Notes under the pieces: generated by a model
Told to the model about the DNA's origin: nothing
The model's database searches: none
What the model saw: the letters and a program-made list of their open reading frames with translations, nothing else
Part shown: piece after piece, positions 1-6,133 of the stretch
Numbering within the stretch: the first letter of the stretch is position 1
Layout: every line of letters starts with the position of its first letter
Source of the DNA: Caldimonas sp.
GTDB lineage: Bacteria > Pseudomonadota > Gammaproteobacteria > Burkholderiales > Burkholderiaceae_C
Length of the DNA: 6,235 nt
Direction of reading: 5' to 3'
Assembly (NCBI GenBank): GCA_030150305.1
Contig: JASLGD010000603.1
Location: forward strand, 1 to 6,235
Translations under genes and position numbers: made by a program

Positions 1-158
1 ACCTGCCGTCGTTCGCGCGCTCACGCCGCGGCCGCCGGACGACCGCCGCGATCGCCGGCGCCGCCATCACCGCGGCCTGGTGGCGCGGCGCGCGCGCCGC
101 GCCGAGCGCGCGCAGCCGCCGAGGGACGCATCCTTCATCGGCGCGCTCTCGACGGCGA
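1..158. other. Left edge, no supported gene
   Basis: All six frames were read. Several stay open, but none shows a recognisable protein or a start with a ribosome site. A minus-strand ATG at 67 runs open to the window edge for about 22 codons (MAAPAIAAVVRR...) without a convincing Shine-Dalgarno site. It could be a gene start or chance. A perfect GC-only palindrome lies at 82-103 and is listed separately. Confidence 0.5.
82..103. repeat. Perfect 22-bp GC-only palindrome
   Basis: Two 11-base arms, GGCGCGGCGCG and its exact reverse complement, abut with no loop. It lies 56-77 bases past the stop of the minus-strand 62-residue gene. There is no T tract on either side, so it is not a canonical intrinsic terminator. 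In DNA this GC-rich a palindrome of this size can arise by chance. Confidence 0.4.
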
Positions 159-347
159 TCAGTGCACGGTCACGACCTGCGGGTGCAGCAGGTCGACGCC
201 GACCATCGCGCGTGCATACAGATAGTTCTGCCGCGCCGCGTCGCTGAGGGCGTCGAGGTCGACCCGGCCGCTCGCGTCGCACGGGAACGCGTAGCTGCAG
301 CCGTACGCCGAGAGGCTGCGATAGCGAAGCTCGAATCGCGCGTTCAT
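159..347 (-). CDS. Small conserved-looking hypothetical protein, 62 aa
   Basis: Function unknown. The start is well fixed: ATG at 347 is preceded by a near-perfect Shine-Dalgarno site (AGAGGAGG, 353-360) at 5-base spacing. The 62 residues open with MNARFELRYRSLSAYG. They carry two cysteines (C17, C23) around an aromatic stretch, then a FPCDASGRVDLDALS segment (21-35) and a likely helix ARQNYLYARAMVG (38-50). There is no signal peptide or membrane segment. The layout (RYRSL, FPCD-x-x-G-x-VDLD-x-LS, NYLYAR) resembles short conserved hypotheticals I recall from Burkholderiales; that is memory, not a search. Composition is far less Arg/Ala-biased than the antisense frames here, which supports real coding. 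It diverges from the lyase-family gene at 553 across 205 bp. Confidence 0.78.
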   Translation of the reverse strand: MNARFELRYRSLSAYGCSYAFPCDASGRVDLDALSDAARQNYLYARAMVGVDLLHPQVVTVH

Positions 348-352
348 CGTGG

Positions 353-360
353 CCTCCTCT
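353..360 (-). promoter_or_regulatory. Strong ribosome binding site of the 62-aa gene
   Basis: On the minus strand this reads AGAGGAGG, 5 bases before the ATG at 347. It is the strongest Shine-Dalgarno match in the window and is the main reason for accepting so short a gene. Confidence 0.8.
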
Positions 361-462
361 TGTCATCGCCACGCCGACACGATCGCGCGCTCGGGTCGGC
401 GGACGATGTCGATCGCGTTTCAGTTGTGATCGGCGCGTGAACGGCGTGCAACCGAAGCGCAG

Positions 463-482
463 CCCGCGGTGCTCGCCGCGGG
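463..482. repeat. Inverted repeat upstream of the lyase-family gene
   Basis: Perfect 7-base arms CCCGCGG (463-469) and CCGCGGG (476-482) flank a 6-base spacer, in the divergent region 348-552. It could form a hairpin in a leader transcript or serve as a dyad operator 71 bases before the ATG at 553. I see no convincing -10/-35 pair in this region, and the repeat may be chance. Confidence 0.3.
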
Positions 483-542
483 TGGCACCATTGCGTCCGG
501 ACCGGCGCGGAAGCGCGACGGCCGTCGATCCCTGCCACGACC

Positions 543-546
543 GGAG
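543..546 (+). promoter_or_regulatory. Ribosome binding site deciding the start at 553
   Basis: GGAG lies 6 bases before the ATG at 553. The frame also opens further upstream at a GTG (469), but the extra 28 residues look like non-coding GC-rich sequence. Family-like sequence begins only after the ATG at 553. Confidence 0.6.
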
Positions 547-552
547 ACGCCC

Positions 553-1386
553 ATGCCCCGCACCGTCCGCGACAAACGCGCCGCGTTTCGCGCGCTCCAC
601 GCCGAAGGCTGCTTCGTGCTGCCCAACCCGTGGGACATCGGCAGCGCGCTCGTGCTGCAGCAGCTCGGCTTCCAGGCGCTCGCGAGCACGAGCTCGGGGT
701 TCGCCTGGTCGACCGGCCAGGCCGACGGCACGAGCTCGCGCGACGCCGTGCTCGCGCACCTGCGTGCGCTCTGCGAAGCGACCGACCTGCCGGTCAACGC
801 CGACTTCGAGAGCGGCTACGCGGCCAACGCCGACGGCGTCGCCGAGAGCGTGCGGATGGCGATCGCGACCGGCGTCGCCGGGCTCTCGATCGAGGATTCG
901 ACCGGCGATGCCGAGCGGCCGTTGCGCGAGATCGGCGAGGCCGTCGAGCGGCTGCGCGCCGCGCGTGCCGCGATCGACGGCAGCGGCGGCGACACGCTCC
1001 TCGTCGGTCGCGCCGAGAACTTCATCGTCGGCCGGCCCGACCTCGCCGACACGATCGCGCGCCTGAAGGCGTACGCCGACGCCGGCGCCGACTGCCTCTA
1101 TGCGCCGGGAATCCACACGCGCGAGCAGATCGATGCCGTCGTCGCCGCGGTCAAGCCCAAGCCCGTCAACCTGCTGCTCGGCGCCGCGACCGACTGGACG
1201 CTCGCCGACGTCGCCGCGATGGGCGTGCGCCGGGTCAGCGTCGGCGGCGGCCTCGCGCGCGCGGCGTGGGCGGGATTCCTGCGCGCCGCGCGCGGGCTCG
1301 CGCAAGGACGCTTCGACGGCCTCGCCGGCGCGACGCCGGGGCCGGAGTTGAATGCGTTGTTCCGCGAACGCGCGGCGAAGCGCTAG
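553..1386 (+). CDS. Isocitrate lyase/PEP mutase superfamily enzyme
   Basis: A cytosolic 277-residue TIM-barrel enzyme of the isocitrate lyase/phosphoenolpyruvate mutase family, whose members make or break C-C or P-C bonds next to a carboxylate using Mg2+. Visible motifs are: PNPWDIGSA (24-32); STSSG (45-49), part of the substrate pocket; NADFESGY (82-89), whose D84 and E86 align with PEP mutase D85 and D87; GLSIEDSTG (110-118), with E114 as the further metal-site acid; GRAENF (152-157), with R153; GADCLYAPG (178-186); and a C-terminal GVRRVSVGGGLARAAW signature. The KKCGH catalytic loop of true isocitrate and methylisocitrate lyases is absent, so it is probably neither. The length suits the broad PEP-mutase-like group often labelled carboxyvinyl-carboxyphosphonate phosphorylmutase. 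I doubt that specific name, since no phosphonate genes are nearby. Substrate unknown. It stands alone on its strand, converging on the CoA-transferase 49 bp downstream. Confidence 0.92.
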   Translation: MPRTVRDKRAAFRALHAEGCFVLPNPWDIGSALVLQQLGFQALASTSSGFAWSTGQADGTSSRDAVLAHLRALCEATDLPVNADFESGYAANADGVAESVRMAIATGVAGLSIEDSTGDAERPLREIGEAVERLRAARAAIDGSGGDTLLVGRAENFIVGRPDLADTIARLKAYADAGADCLYAPGIHTREQIDAVVAAVKPKPVNLLLGAATDWTLADVAAMGVRRVSVGGGLARAAWAGFLRAARGLAQGRFDGLAGATPGPELNALFRERAAKR

Positions 1387-1411
1387 ACGGCCGGACGGCA
1401 GCGGATCGTCA

Positions 1412-1426
1412 GCGAGCCCCGCTCGC
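1412..1426. terminator. Possible bidirectional hairpin between convergent genes
   Basis: GCGAGC-CCC-GCTCGC forms a perfect 6-bp stem with a 3-base loop in the 49-bp gap between the convergent lyase-family and CoA-transferase stops. Position and symmetry suit a two-way terminator. There is no T tract on either strand, so intrinsic termination is not demonstrated. Confidence 0.35.
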
Positions 1427-1435
1427 CGCGACTGG

Positions 1436-2626
1436 CTACACGATTGCCGCCGCGCGCAACTGCGCGATCTCGGCCTTTGCGTAGCCGAGCTCGGCGAGGA
1501 TCGCATCGGTGTGCTCGCCGAGCAGCGGCGCGCGGCCGCGCAGCGCACCCGGCGTCTGCGAGAGCCGGATCGGCGTCTCGGCGACCGGCGCGGGCCGCGC
1601 AGCGCCGGGATAGGCGAGCTCGCGCAGGACGCCGCTCGCTCGCACGTGCGCGTCGTCGAGCGCGTCCTGCGGGCTGTGCACCGGCCCGGCCGGGATGCGC
1701 GCGTCTTCCATCGCGCGCAGCGCGTCGTCGCGCGACCGCGCCGCGCACCACGCGGCGAGGCGTTCGCTGACGACGCGCGCATGCTCGCCGCGGCCGCGGT
1801 CGTCGGCCAAGCGCGGGTCGGCGATCCAGTCGTCGGCGCCGAGCATCCGGCAGAACTTCTGCCAGAGCGGCCGGCCGACGACCTGCACGATCAGCCAGCG
1901 GCCGTCGGCGCACTTGAAGAGATCGGCCGGCGCCGAGCCGTAGCCGAGGTTGCCCTGCGGCACGCGGTCGGGCCTGGCGATCGCCTGTTCGATCAGGATC
2001 GAGTTCGAGACGGTGAGCGCGGTCGCCATCAGCGAGCCGTTGACCTCCTGCCCGCGCCCGGTGCGCTCGCGCGCGAGGAGCGCGAGCAGCGCGCCGAACG
2101 CGGCGGCGATCGCGGTGCCGAAGTCGACCCAGTTGACGCCGGCGCGGCGCGGCGCGTCCGGCTCGCCGCTCATGAAGACCGCGCCCGACATCGCCTGGCC
2201 GATGCCGTCGAAGCCGACCTTGTGCGCATCGGGTCCGCTCCTGCCGAACGCGTCGGTCGCGACGAGGATCGCGCGCGCGTTGATCGCGGCGACGCTCGCG
2301 TAGTCGAGGCCCATCGATCGCAGCGTCGCCTCCGGCAGGTTGGCGATCACGATGTCGCTGCGCGCGATCAGCCTGGCGACGATCCCGCGTCCCTCGGCCG
2401 TCGTCGGCTCGAGCGTCAGCGAGCGCTTGCCGCGATTGACCTGCATGTAGAGGCCGCCTTCGCCGGTCGGCGCGAGCGGCAGCACGAAGCGGTCCTCGCT
2501 GCCTTGCACCTTGTCGATCCGGATCACGTCGGCGCCGTGGTCGGCGAGCAGCGCGCCGCAGAACGGGCCGGCGATGAAGCGGCCGAAGTCGAGCACGCGG
2601 ATGCCTGCGAGGACGCCGTCGTTCAT
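1436..2626 (-). CDS. Class III CoA-transferase (CaiB/BaiF family)
   Basis: A 396-residue cytosolic enzyme that moves CoA from an acyl-CoA donor to a carboxylic acid through an aspartyl-CoA thioester. The N terminus carries the family signature RVLDFGRFIAGPF (10-22) and GADVIRID (31-38). NRGKRSLTLE follows at 64-73. D168 in VNWVDFG aligns with the catalytic Asp169 of Oxalobacter formyl-CoA transferase: in both, TGRGQ (here 189-193) starts exactly 21 residues later. The C terminus has the family's APLLGEHTDAIL (366-377). Length is typical. The frame extends upstream to 2800, but family sequence starts at MNDGVLAGIRV, and a longer form would overlap the divergent amidase. The Shine-Dalgarno site is weak (GGGG). 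The donor and acceptor cannot be read from sequence, so a formyl-CoA or carnitine label would be unsafe. It is divergent from the amidase with 70 bp between starts, suggesting shared control. Confidence 0.94.
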   Translation of the reverse strand: MNDGVLAGIRVLDFGRFIAGPFCGALLADHGADVIRIDKVQGSEDRFVLPLAPTGEGGLYMQVNRGKRSLTLEPTTAEGRGIVARLIARSDIVIANLPEATLRSMGLDYASVAAINARAILVATDAFGRSGPDAHKVGFDGIGQAMSGAVFMSGEPDAPRRAGVNWVDFGTAIAAAFGALLALLARERTGRGQEVNGSLMATALTVSNSILIEQAIARPDRVPQGNLGYGSAPADLFKCADGRWLIVQVVGRPLWQKFCRMLGADDWIADPRLADDRGRGEHARVVSERLAAWCAARSRDDALRAMEDARIPAGPVHSPQDALDDAHVRASGVLRELAYPGAARPAPVAETPIRLSQTPGALRGRAPLLGEHTDAILAELGYAKAEIAQLRAAAIV

Positions 2627-2696
2627 GGCCCCGAGTGTCGCGCAGTCGGGCGGCGTGGCGGCGCTGCGCAAGAATCCGCCGCAAAGGAGATCCGCG
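2627..2696. promoter_or_regulatory. Compact 70-bp divergent control region
   Basis: All regulatory DNA for the CoA-transferase (minus) and the amidase (plus) should lie here or inside the two genes. It contains a 6-base inverted repeat, GCGCAG (2640-2645) and CTGCGC (2664-2669), a possible dyad operator, plus the amidase ribosome site. No clear sigma-70 boxes are visible. No regulator gene lies in the window. Confidence 0.4.
2685..2689 (+). promoter_or_regulatory. Ribosome binding site deciding the amidase start
   Basis: AGGAG sits 7 bases before the ATG at 2697. The frame is open back to 2511, but that part is antisense to the CoA-transferase N terminus. This site and the position of the conserved catalytic Lys fix the start at 2697. 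Confidence 0.75.
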
Positions 2697-3887
2697 ATGA
2701 CCCTCGTTCGCGACGCCGCGCGCGCCTTCATGCCGTATCCGGACGCGCCCGTCCGCCACGCCGACGCCGGGCCGCTCGCCGGGCTGACGTTCGCGGTCAA
2801 GGACCTCTACGACGTCGCCGGCTATCCGACCAGCGGCGGCCAGCCGTTCGTGCTCGCGATGTCGGGGATCAAGACGACGACCGCGCCCGCCGTGCAACGG
2901 CTGCTCGACGCCGGCGCGCGCTTCGTCGGCAAGACGATCACCGACGAGCTCGCGTACTCGATGAACGGCCAGAACGCGCACTTCGGCTCGCCGGTGAACG
3001 GCGCCGCGCGCGATCGCATCACCGGCGGCTCGTCGTCGGGCTCGGCCTCGGCGGTGTCGAACGGCCTGTGCGACTTCGCGCTCGGCACCGACACCGGCGG
3101 CTCGGTGCGGGCGCCGGCGAGCCACTGCGGGCTGTTCGGCCTTCGGCCCACGCACGGCCGCATCTCGCTCGCGAACACGATGGACCTGGCGCCGAGCTTC
3201 GACACCTGCGGCTGGTTCGCGCGCGACATCGTCACCTTCGCGCGCGTCGCCGACGCGCTGCTCGGTGCCGACCCGTCGCCGCTGCCGGGCTCGCCGCGGC
3301 TGCTCGCGCCGAGCGACGTCTGGGCGCTGCTCGCGCCGGAAGCGCTCGAAGCGTTGCGCGCGCCGCGCGCGCGGATCGAGTCGGTGCTCGGCGCAGCGGC
3401 GCCGGTGAGCGTCGCGAGCGAGGGGTTCGACGCGATGTACTGGAGCTTTCGCCATCTGCAAAGCCGCGAGGCGTGGCTGACGGACGGCGCGCTGATCGAG
3501 CGCTTCGCGCCTCCGCTCGGGCCGGGCGTTCGCGAGCGCTTCGCGTTCGCGCGCGACGTCAGCGATGCGCAGGTCGCCGACGGCGCCGCGGTGCGCGCGC
3601 AGTTCCGTGCCCGCTTCGCTGCGCTCGTCGGCAGCGACGGCGTGCTCGTGATGCCGACGATGCCGGACGTCGCGCCGCTCGCCGCCGCCGACGAGAGCGC
3701 GCTCGACGACTACCGCAATCGCGCGATCCGCATGCTCTGCATCGCGGGCCTGGCGTCGTGCCCGCAGCTTTCGCTGCCGCTCGCTGAACGGCTCGGCGCG
3801 CCGTTCGGCATCTCGCTCGTCGGCCCGGTCGGCAGCGACCGCAGCCTCGTCGCGCTCGCCGAGCGCGTCGTCGCCGCGGCGCGCTGA
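2697..3887 (+). CDS. Amidase-signature hydrolase, AMI1-like
   Basis: A 396-residue cytosolic amidohydrolase cleaving a carboxamide to acid plus ammonia. The Ser-cisSer-Lys triad is complete: K35 in AVKDLYD (33-39), S112 in the GGSSSGSA loop (110-117), and nucleophile S136 in GTDTGGSVRAPA (130-141). The 24-residue S-S spacing equals that of fatty acid amide hydrolase (S217/S241). Each position is one less than the triad I recall for Arabidopsis AMI1 (K36, S113, S137). The AMI1 likeness continues through TDELAYSMNGQNAHFGSP (82-99), SFDTCGWFARD, a C-terminal GPGVRERF segment and VLVMPTMP (316-323). It is shorter than GatA-type subunits (about 480) and has no gatB/gatC neighbours, so it is not a tRNA amidotransferase subunit. 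No signal peptide is seen. AMI1 converts indole-3-acetamide to auxin; the substrate here may be any small or aryl amide. It diverges from the CoA-transferase and converges on the methyltransferase 27 bp away. Confidence 0.94.
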   Translation: MTLVRDAARAFMPYPDAPVRHADAGPLAGLTFAVKDLYDVAGYPTSGGQPFVLAMSGIKTTTAPAVQRLLDAGARFVGKTITDELAYSMNGQNAHFGSPVNGAARDRITGGSSSGSASAVSNGLCDFALGTDTGGSVRAPASHCGLFGLRPTHGRISLANTMDLAPSFDTCGWFARDIVTFARVADALLGADPSPLPGSPRLLAPSDVWALLAPEALEALRAPRARIESVLGAAAPVSVASEGFDAMYWSFRHLQSREAWLTDGALIERFAPPLGPGVRERFAFARDVSDAQVADGAAVRAQFRARFAALVGSDGVLVMPTMPDVAPLAAADESALDDYRNRAIRMLCIAGLASCPQLSLPLAERLGAPFGISLVGPVGSDRSLVALAERVVAAAR

Positions 3888-3914
3888 ACGACAGCGCGGC
3901 GCGCGTGCCGCTCG

Positions 3915-4742
3915 TCAGGGCACCGTCGCCGTGACGCGCAGGTACGTCGCCGGGATCGCCGTGCGCGTTGCGCTGCCGCTCGTGTTCTGGGCGCGGAACA
4001 GCTCGTCGAGCTCGCGCTTGAGCGCGTCGGCGCGGCCGGACTTCGCGGCGGCGTCGAACGCGTTCATCGTCGGCCCGTAGTAGAGGCGGAACGCGTCGAC
4101 GAACTGCTCGGGCGTGCCGGCGAAGTCGAACGTGAACGTCGCGGGCGTGCAGCGGACGGCTTGCGCGGCGACGCCCGCGGCGGCGAAGCGTTCGCGGACC
4201 TGGCTCTCGACGCCCCACGCCATCGGGCTGACGAAGCCTTCGGGCGGCGGCGGCGAGTACGCCGAGCTGATCTTCAGGATCTGGGCGACGAGCGTCGGAT
4301 CGTTCGGGATCCAGTTGCCCATCACGATGCGGCCGCCCGGCCGCGTCACGCGCACCATCTCCTTGGCGACGTCGAGAGGCCGCGGCGCGAACATCGCGCC
4401 GAAGATCGAGACGACGAGGTCGAAGCTGTCGTCGGCGAGCTCGCGCAGATCGCACGCGTCGCCTTCCTGGAAGCGCAGGTTGGCGAGGCCGAGCTCGTGC
4501 GCGCGACGGTTGCCCGCGGCGACGAGGTTGGCTGCGATGTCGACGCCGAGGACGTCGGCGCCGAGGCGCGCCGCGGGCACCGCCGTCGTGCCGTCGCCGC
4601 AGCCGAGATCGAGCACCTGCATCCCGCGCGTCACGCCGAGCGAGCGCACGAGCGCGTCACCGCTGTCGCGCATCGTCGCGGCGATGCGCGTGAAGTCGCC
4701 CTTTTCCCAGAGCGCGCGGTTCGCGTTCGCTGCTGCGGTCAT
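3915..4742 (-). CDS. Class I SAM-dependent methyltransferase
   Basis: A 275-residue cytosolic methyltransferase with the Rossmann-like SAM fold. Motif I is VLDLGCGDG (43-51). The acidic end of beta-2 is GVDIA (66-70), which should bind the SAM ribose hydroxyls. GDACDL (94-99) marks the adenine-binding loop. SFDLVVSIFGAMFAP (106-120) is motif IV-like, and RVTRPGGRIVMGNW (131-144) is the post-motif Pro-Gly-Gly strand. A proline-rich turn (SPPPPEGF, 163-170) precedes a C-terminal half with EQFVDAFRLYYGPTM that probably forms the substrate lid. No known substrate signature is visible. It resembles UbiE-like small-molecule methyltransferases, but the context does not support a quinone role. AGGAG (4748-4752) is spaced 5 bases from the ATG at 4742. 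It is monocistronic and divergent from the exported hydrolase. Confidence 0.93.
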   Translation of the reverse strand: MTAAANANRALWEKGDFTRIAATMRDSGDALVRSLGVTRGMQVLDLGCGDGTTAVPAARLGADVLGVDIAANLVAAGNRRAHELGLANLRFQEGDACDLRELADDSFDLVVSIFGAMFAPRPLDVAKEMVRVTRPGGRIVMGNWIPNDPTLVAQILKISSAYSPPPPEGFVSPMAWGVESQVRERFAAAGVAAQAVRCTPATFTFDFAGTPEQFVDAFRLYYGPTMNAFDAAAKSGRADALKRELDELFRAQNTSGSATRTAIPATYLRVTATVP

Positions 4743-4894
4743 CTCGTCTCCTGAGCCATCGGGAAAAAGACGCTAGCAAAGTTCGCCCGCCGCGACAACG
4801 CTCCAGGCGAGCACACGCGAATCGGGTCGAACCCGGAGGCAGCGGCGCGGGCGCGACGCTACGCTCGCTCGCCAACGAATCCGAAGGAGCTCCG
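4743..4894. promoter_or_regulatory. Divergent intergenic region, 152 bp
   Basis: It separates the methyltransferase (minus) and the exported hydrolase (plus) and holds both ribosome sites: AGGAG on minus at 4748-4752 and AAGGAG on plus at 4884-4889, each 5 bases from its ATG. A locally A-rich stretch near 4761-4780 is the least GC-rich spot and the likeliest place for promoter elements, though I cannot name a -10/-35 pair. A short dyad, CGGGT-CGA-ACCCG, lies at 4823-4835. It slightly resembles a tRNA T-arm, but no tRNA fold surrounds it. Confidence 0.4.
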
Positions 4895-6133
4895 ATGTCC
4901 GCTCGCCGCTTTGTCGCCGCCGCCGCGCTCGCGATCGCGTGCGCGGCTCCCGCCCACGCCGCGCCGCCCACGGTCGAGATGACCTGGATGTCGATCGCCA
5001 ACTGGTACTTCAAGATCGGCGACAAGCGCATCCTCATGGACGGCTACATCACCCGGGTCCCCGAGAACCTGTTCGTCGCGTCGCCGGTGTTCCCGAAGGA
5101 CCTGTACACCTACACCAAGGGCCCGTACGGCGTCGACACCGCAGCGATCGCCAAGGTGCGCGGCGCGCTGCTCGGCGGCGACCGCCTCGACCTCCTGCTC
5201 GTCGGCCACGCGCACTTCGACCACAGCTGGGACACGCCGGCGTGGTCGCGCCTCACCGGCGCGCCGATGATGGGCGGCCTCTCGGCGTGCCTGCAGGCGA
5301 ACACGCAAGGCGTCACCGGCGACGGCTGTCGCGTCGTCAGCGGCGGCGAGCGGTTCGATCTCGGCAACGGCGTGACGATGCGCGTCGTGCGCTGGAACCA
5401 CAGCGGCGACAACACCAATCCGATCCAGCACTTCGCGCGCGAGCTGTACCGGCCGCCGGTGCCCGATGCCGCGACCGGCGGCCTGCGCGCGGGCGTCGGC
5501 GAGGACTACCCGAACGGCGGCGGCAATCGCGCGTTCCTCTTCACCATCGATTCGCCCGAGGGCAAGCTCTCGTTCTTCGTCAACAACTCGGCGAGCGCGT
5601 TCGACCTCGACAAGGACGTCGTCGTCGACGGCGTCAGCTTCGGCTCGCCGATCGCCAATCTCGCCGCGGCGATGAAGGACGCCGGCCTGACGCAGGTCGA
5701 CGCCTGGATCGGGACGGGCGGCGAGCCGGTGGCGAAGCTGGTCGTTCCGGTGATCCATCCGAAGGCGTACCTGCCGAGCCACTGGGACGGCCTCTTCTAT
5801 CCGTTCTGGTCGGGGATGCCGTATCCGTTCAAGGACGACGCGCTGCGCGCGTACCTCGACGCGCAGAAGATCCCGCTCGTCGCCGAGACGCAGTACTTCG
5901 ACAAGTTCGTCCTCTCGCCGGCCGGGATCGCGCGCGACGCCAACCTCGGCGTCAAGACGAAGCTCGGCTTCAGCGACGCGCAGAAGTTCAGCCGTTCGAT
6001 GCTCGACGCGGTCGATCGCGTCGCGTCGACGAGCGTCGGCGACGACTGCGGCGAGGGCTTCGCCGCGCCGAGCCCGTGGGCGACGCTGTTCGCGACCCTC
6101 GCTCCCGCGGCCCCGGCAGGCGGCGCGCGCTGA
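4895..6133 (+). CDS. Exported metallo-beta-lactamase-fold hydrolase
   Basis: A 412-residue protein whose first 22 residues form a Sec signal peptide: basic MSARR, hydrophobic FVAAAALAIACAA, then AHA before A23. Mature action is therefore likely periplasmic. The MBL metal motif is intact as GHAHFDHSWD (104-113: H105, H107, D109, H110). A further His is in RWNHSGDN (H169), and a late His in YLPSHWDG (H296). The strand where the metal-bridging Asp is normally found reads SFFVNNSASAF (226-236), with Asn at 230-231, so the second metal site may be altered. The mature part has cysteines at 132, 145 and 385; C132-C145 could form a disulfide. AAGGAG (4884-4889) supports the ATG. Substrate unknown. 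MSIANWYFKIGDKRILMDGYI after the signal looks like a family hallmark rather than a classical antibiotic lactamase, and I would not call it a resistance gene. Confidence 0.92.
   Translation: MSARRFVAAAALAIACAAPAHAAPPTVEMTWMSIANWYFKIGDKRILMDGYITRVPENLFVASPVFPKDLYTYTKGPYGVDTAAIAKVRGALLGGDRLDLLLVGHAHFDHSWDTPAWSRLTGAPMMGGLSACLQANTQGVTGDGCRVVSGGERFDLGNGVTMRVVRWNHSGDNTNPIQHFARELYRPPVPDAATGGLRAGVGEDYPNGGGNRAFLFTIDSPEGKLSFFVNNSASAFDLDKDVVVDGVSFGSPIANLAAAMKDAGLTQVDAWIGTGGEPVAKLVVPVIHPKAYLPSHWDGLFYPFWSGMPYPFKDDALRAYLDAQKIPLVAETQYFDKFVLSPAGIARDANLGVKTKLGFSDAQKFSRSMLDAVDRVASTSVGDDCGEGFAAPSPWATLFATLAPAAPAGGAR

Noticed and set aside
67..1782. Minus-strand open frame of 571 codons across the lyase-family gene
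   Set aside because: Low-complexity Arg/Ala/Gly translation without recognisable motifs. It is antisense to a gene with conserved catalytic residues.
1352..3787. Plus-strand open frame of about 811 codons antisense to the CoA-transferase and running into the amidase
   Set aside because: Its translation is dominated by Arg and Ala with no domain motifs, as expected from high-GC shadow frames. It contradicts two well-supported genes.
2697..3887. GatA subunit of the tRNA amidotransferase
   Set aside because: Too short, no gatB/gatC neighbours, and the sequence is much closer to AMI1-like amidases.
3888..3914. Intrinsic terminator between the amidase and the methyltransferase
   Set aside because: Only a 5-bp GCGGC/GCCGC stem and no T tract in the 27-bp gap; too weak to annotate.
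4823..4840. T-arm-like sequence (GGGTTCGACCC on the minus strand), a possible tRNA or attachment site
   Set aside because: The flanks do not pair as a T stem, and no acceptor, D or anticodon arm can be folded around it.
4934..4948. Lipoprotein lipobox around C16 in the hydrolase leader
   Set aside because: The residues before C16 (A-I-A) lack the usual Leu at -3, and a good signal peptidase I site (AHA before A23) follows.
4895..6133. Possible beta-lactam resistance gene
   Set aside because: It has only the fold-level HxHxDH motif. Other features do not match classical metallo-beta-lactamases and the substrate is unknown.
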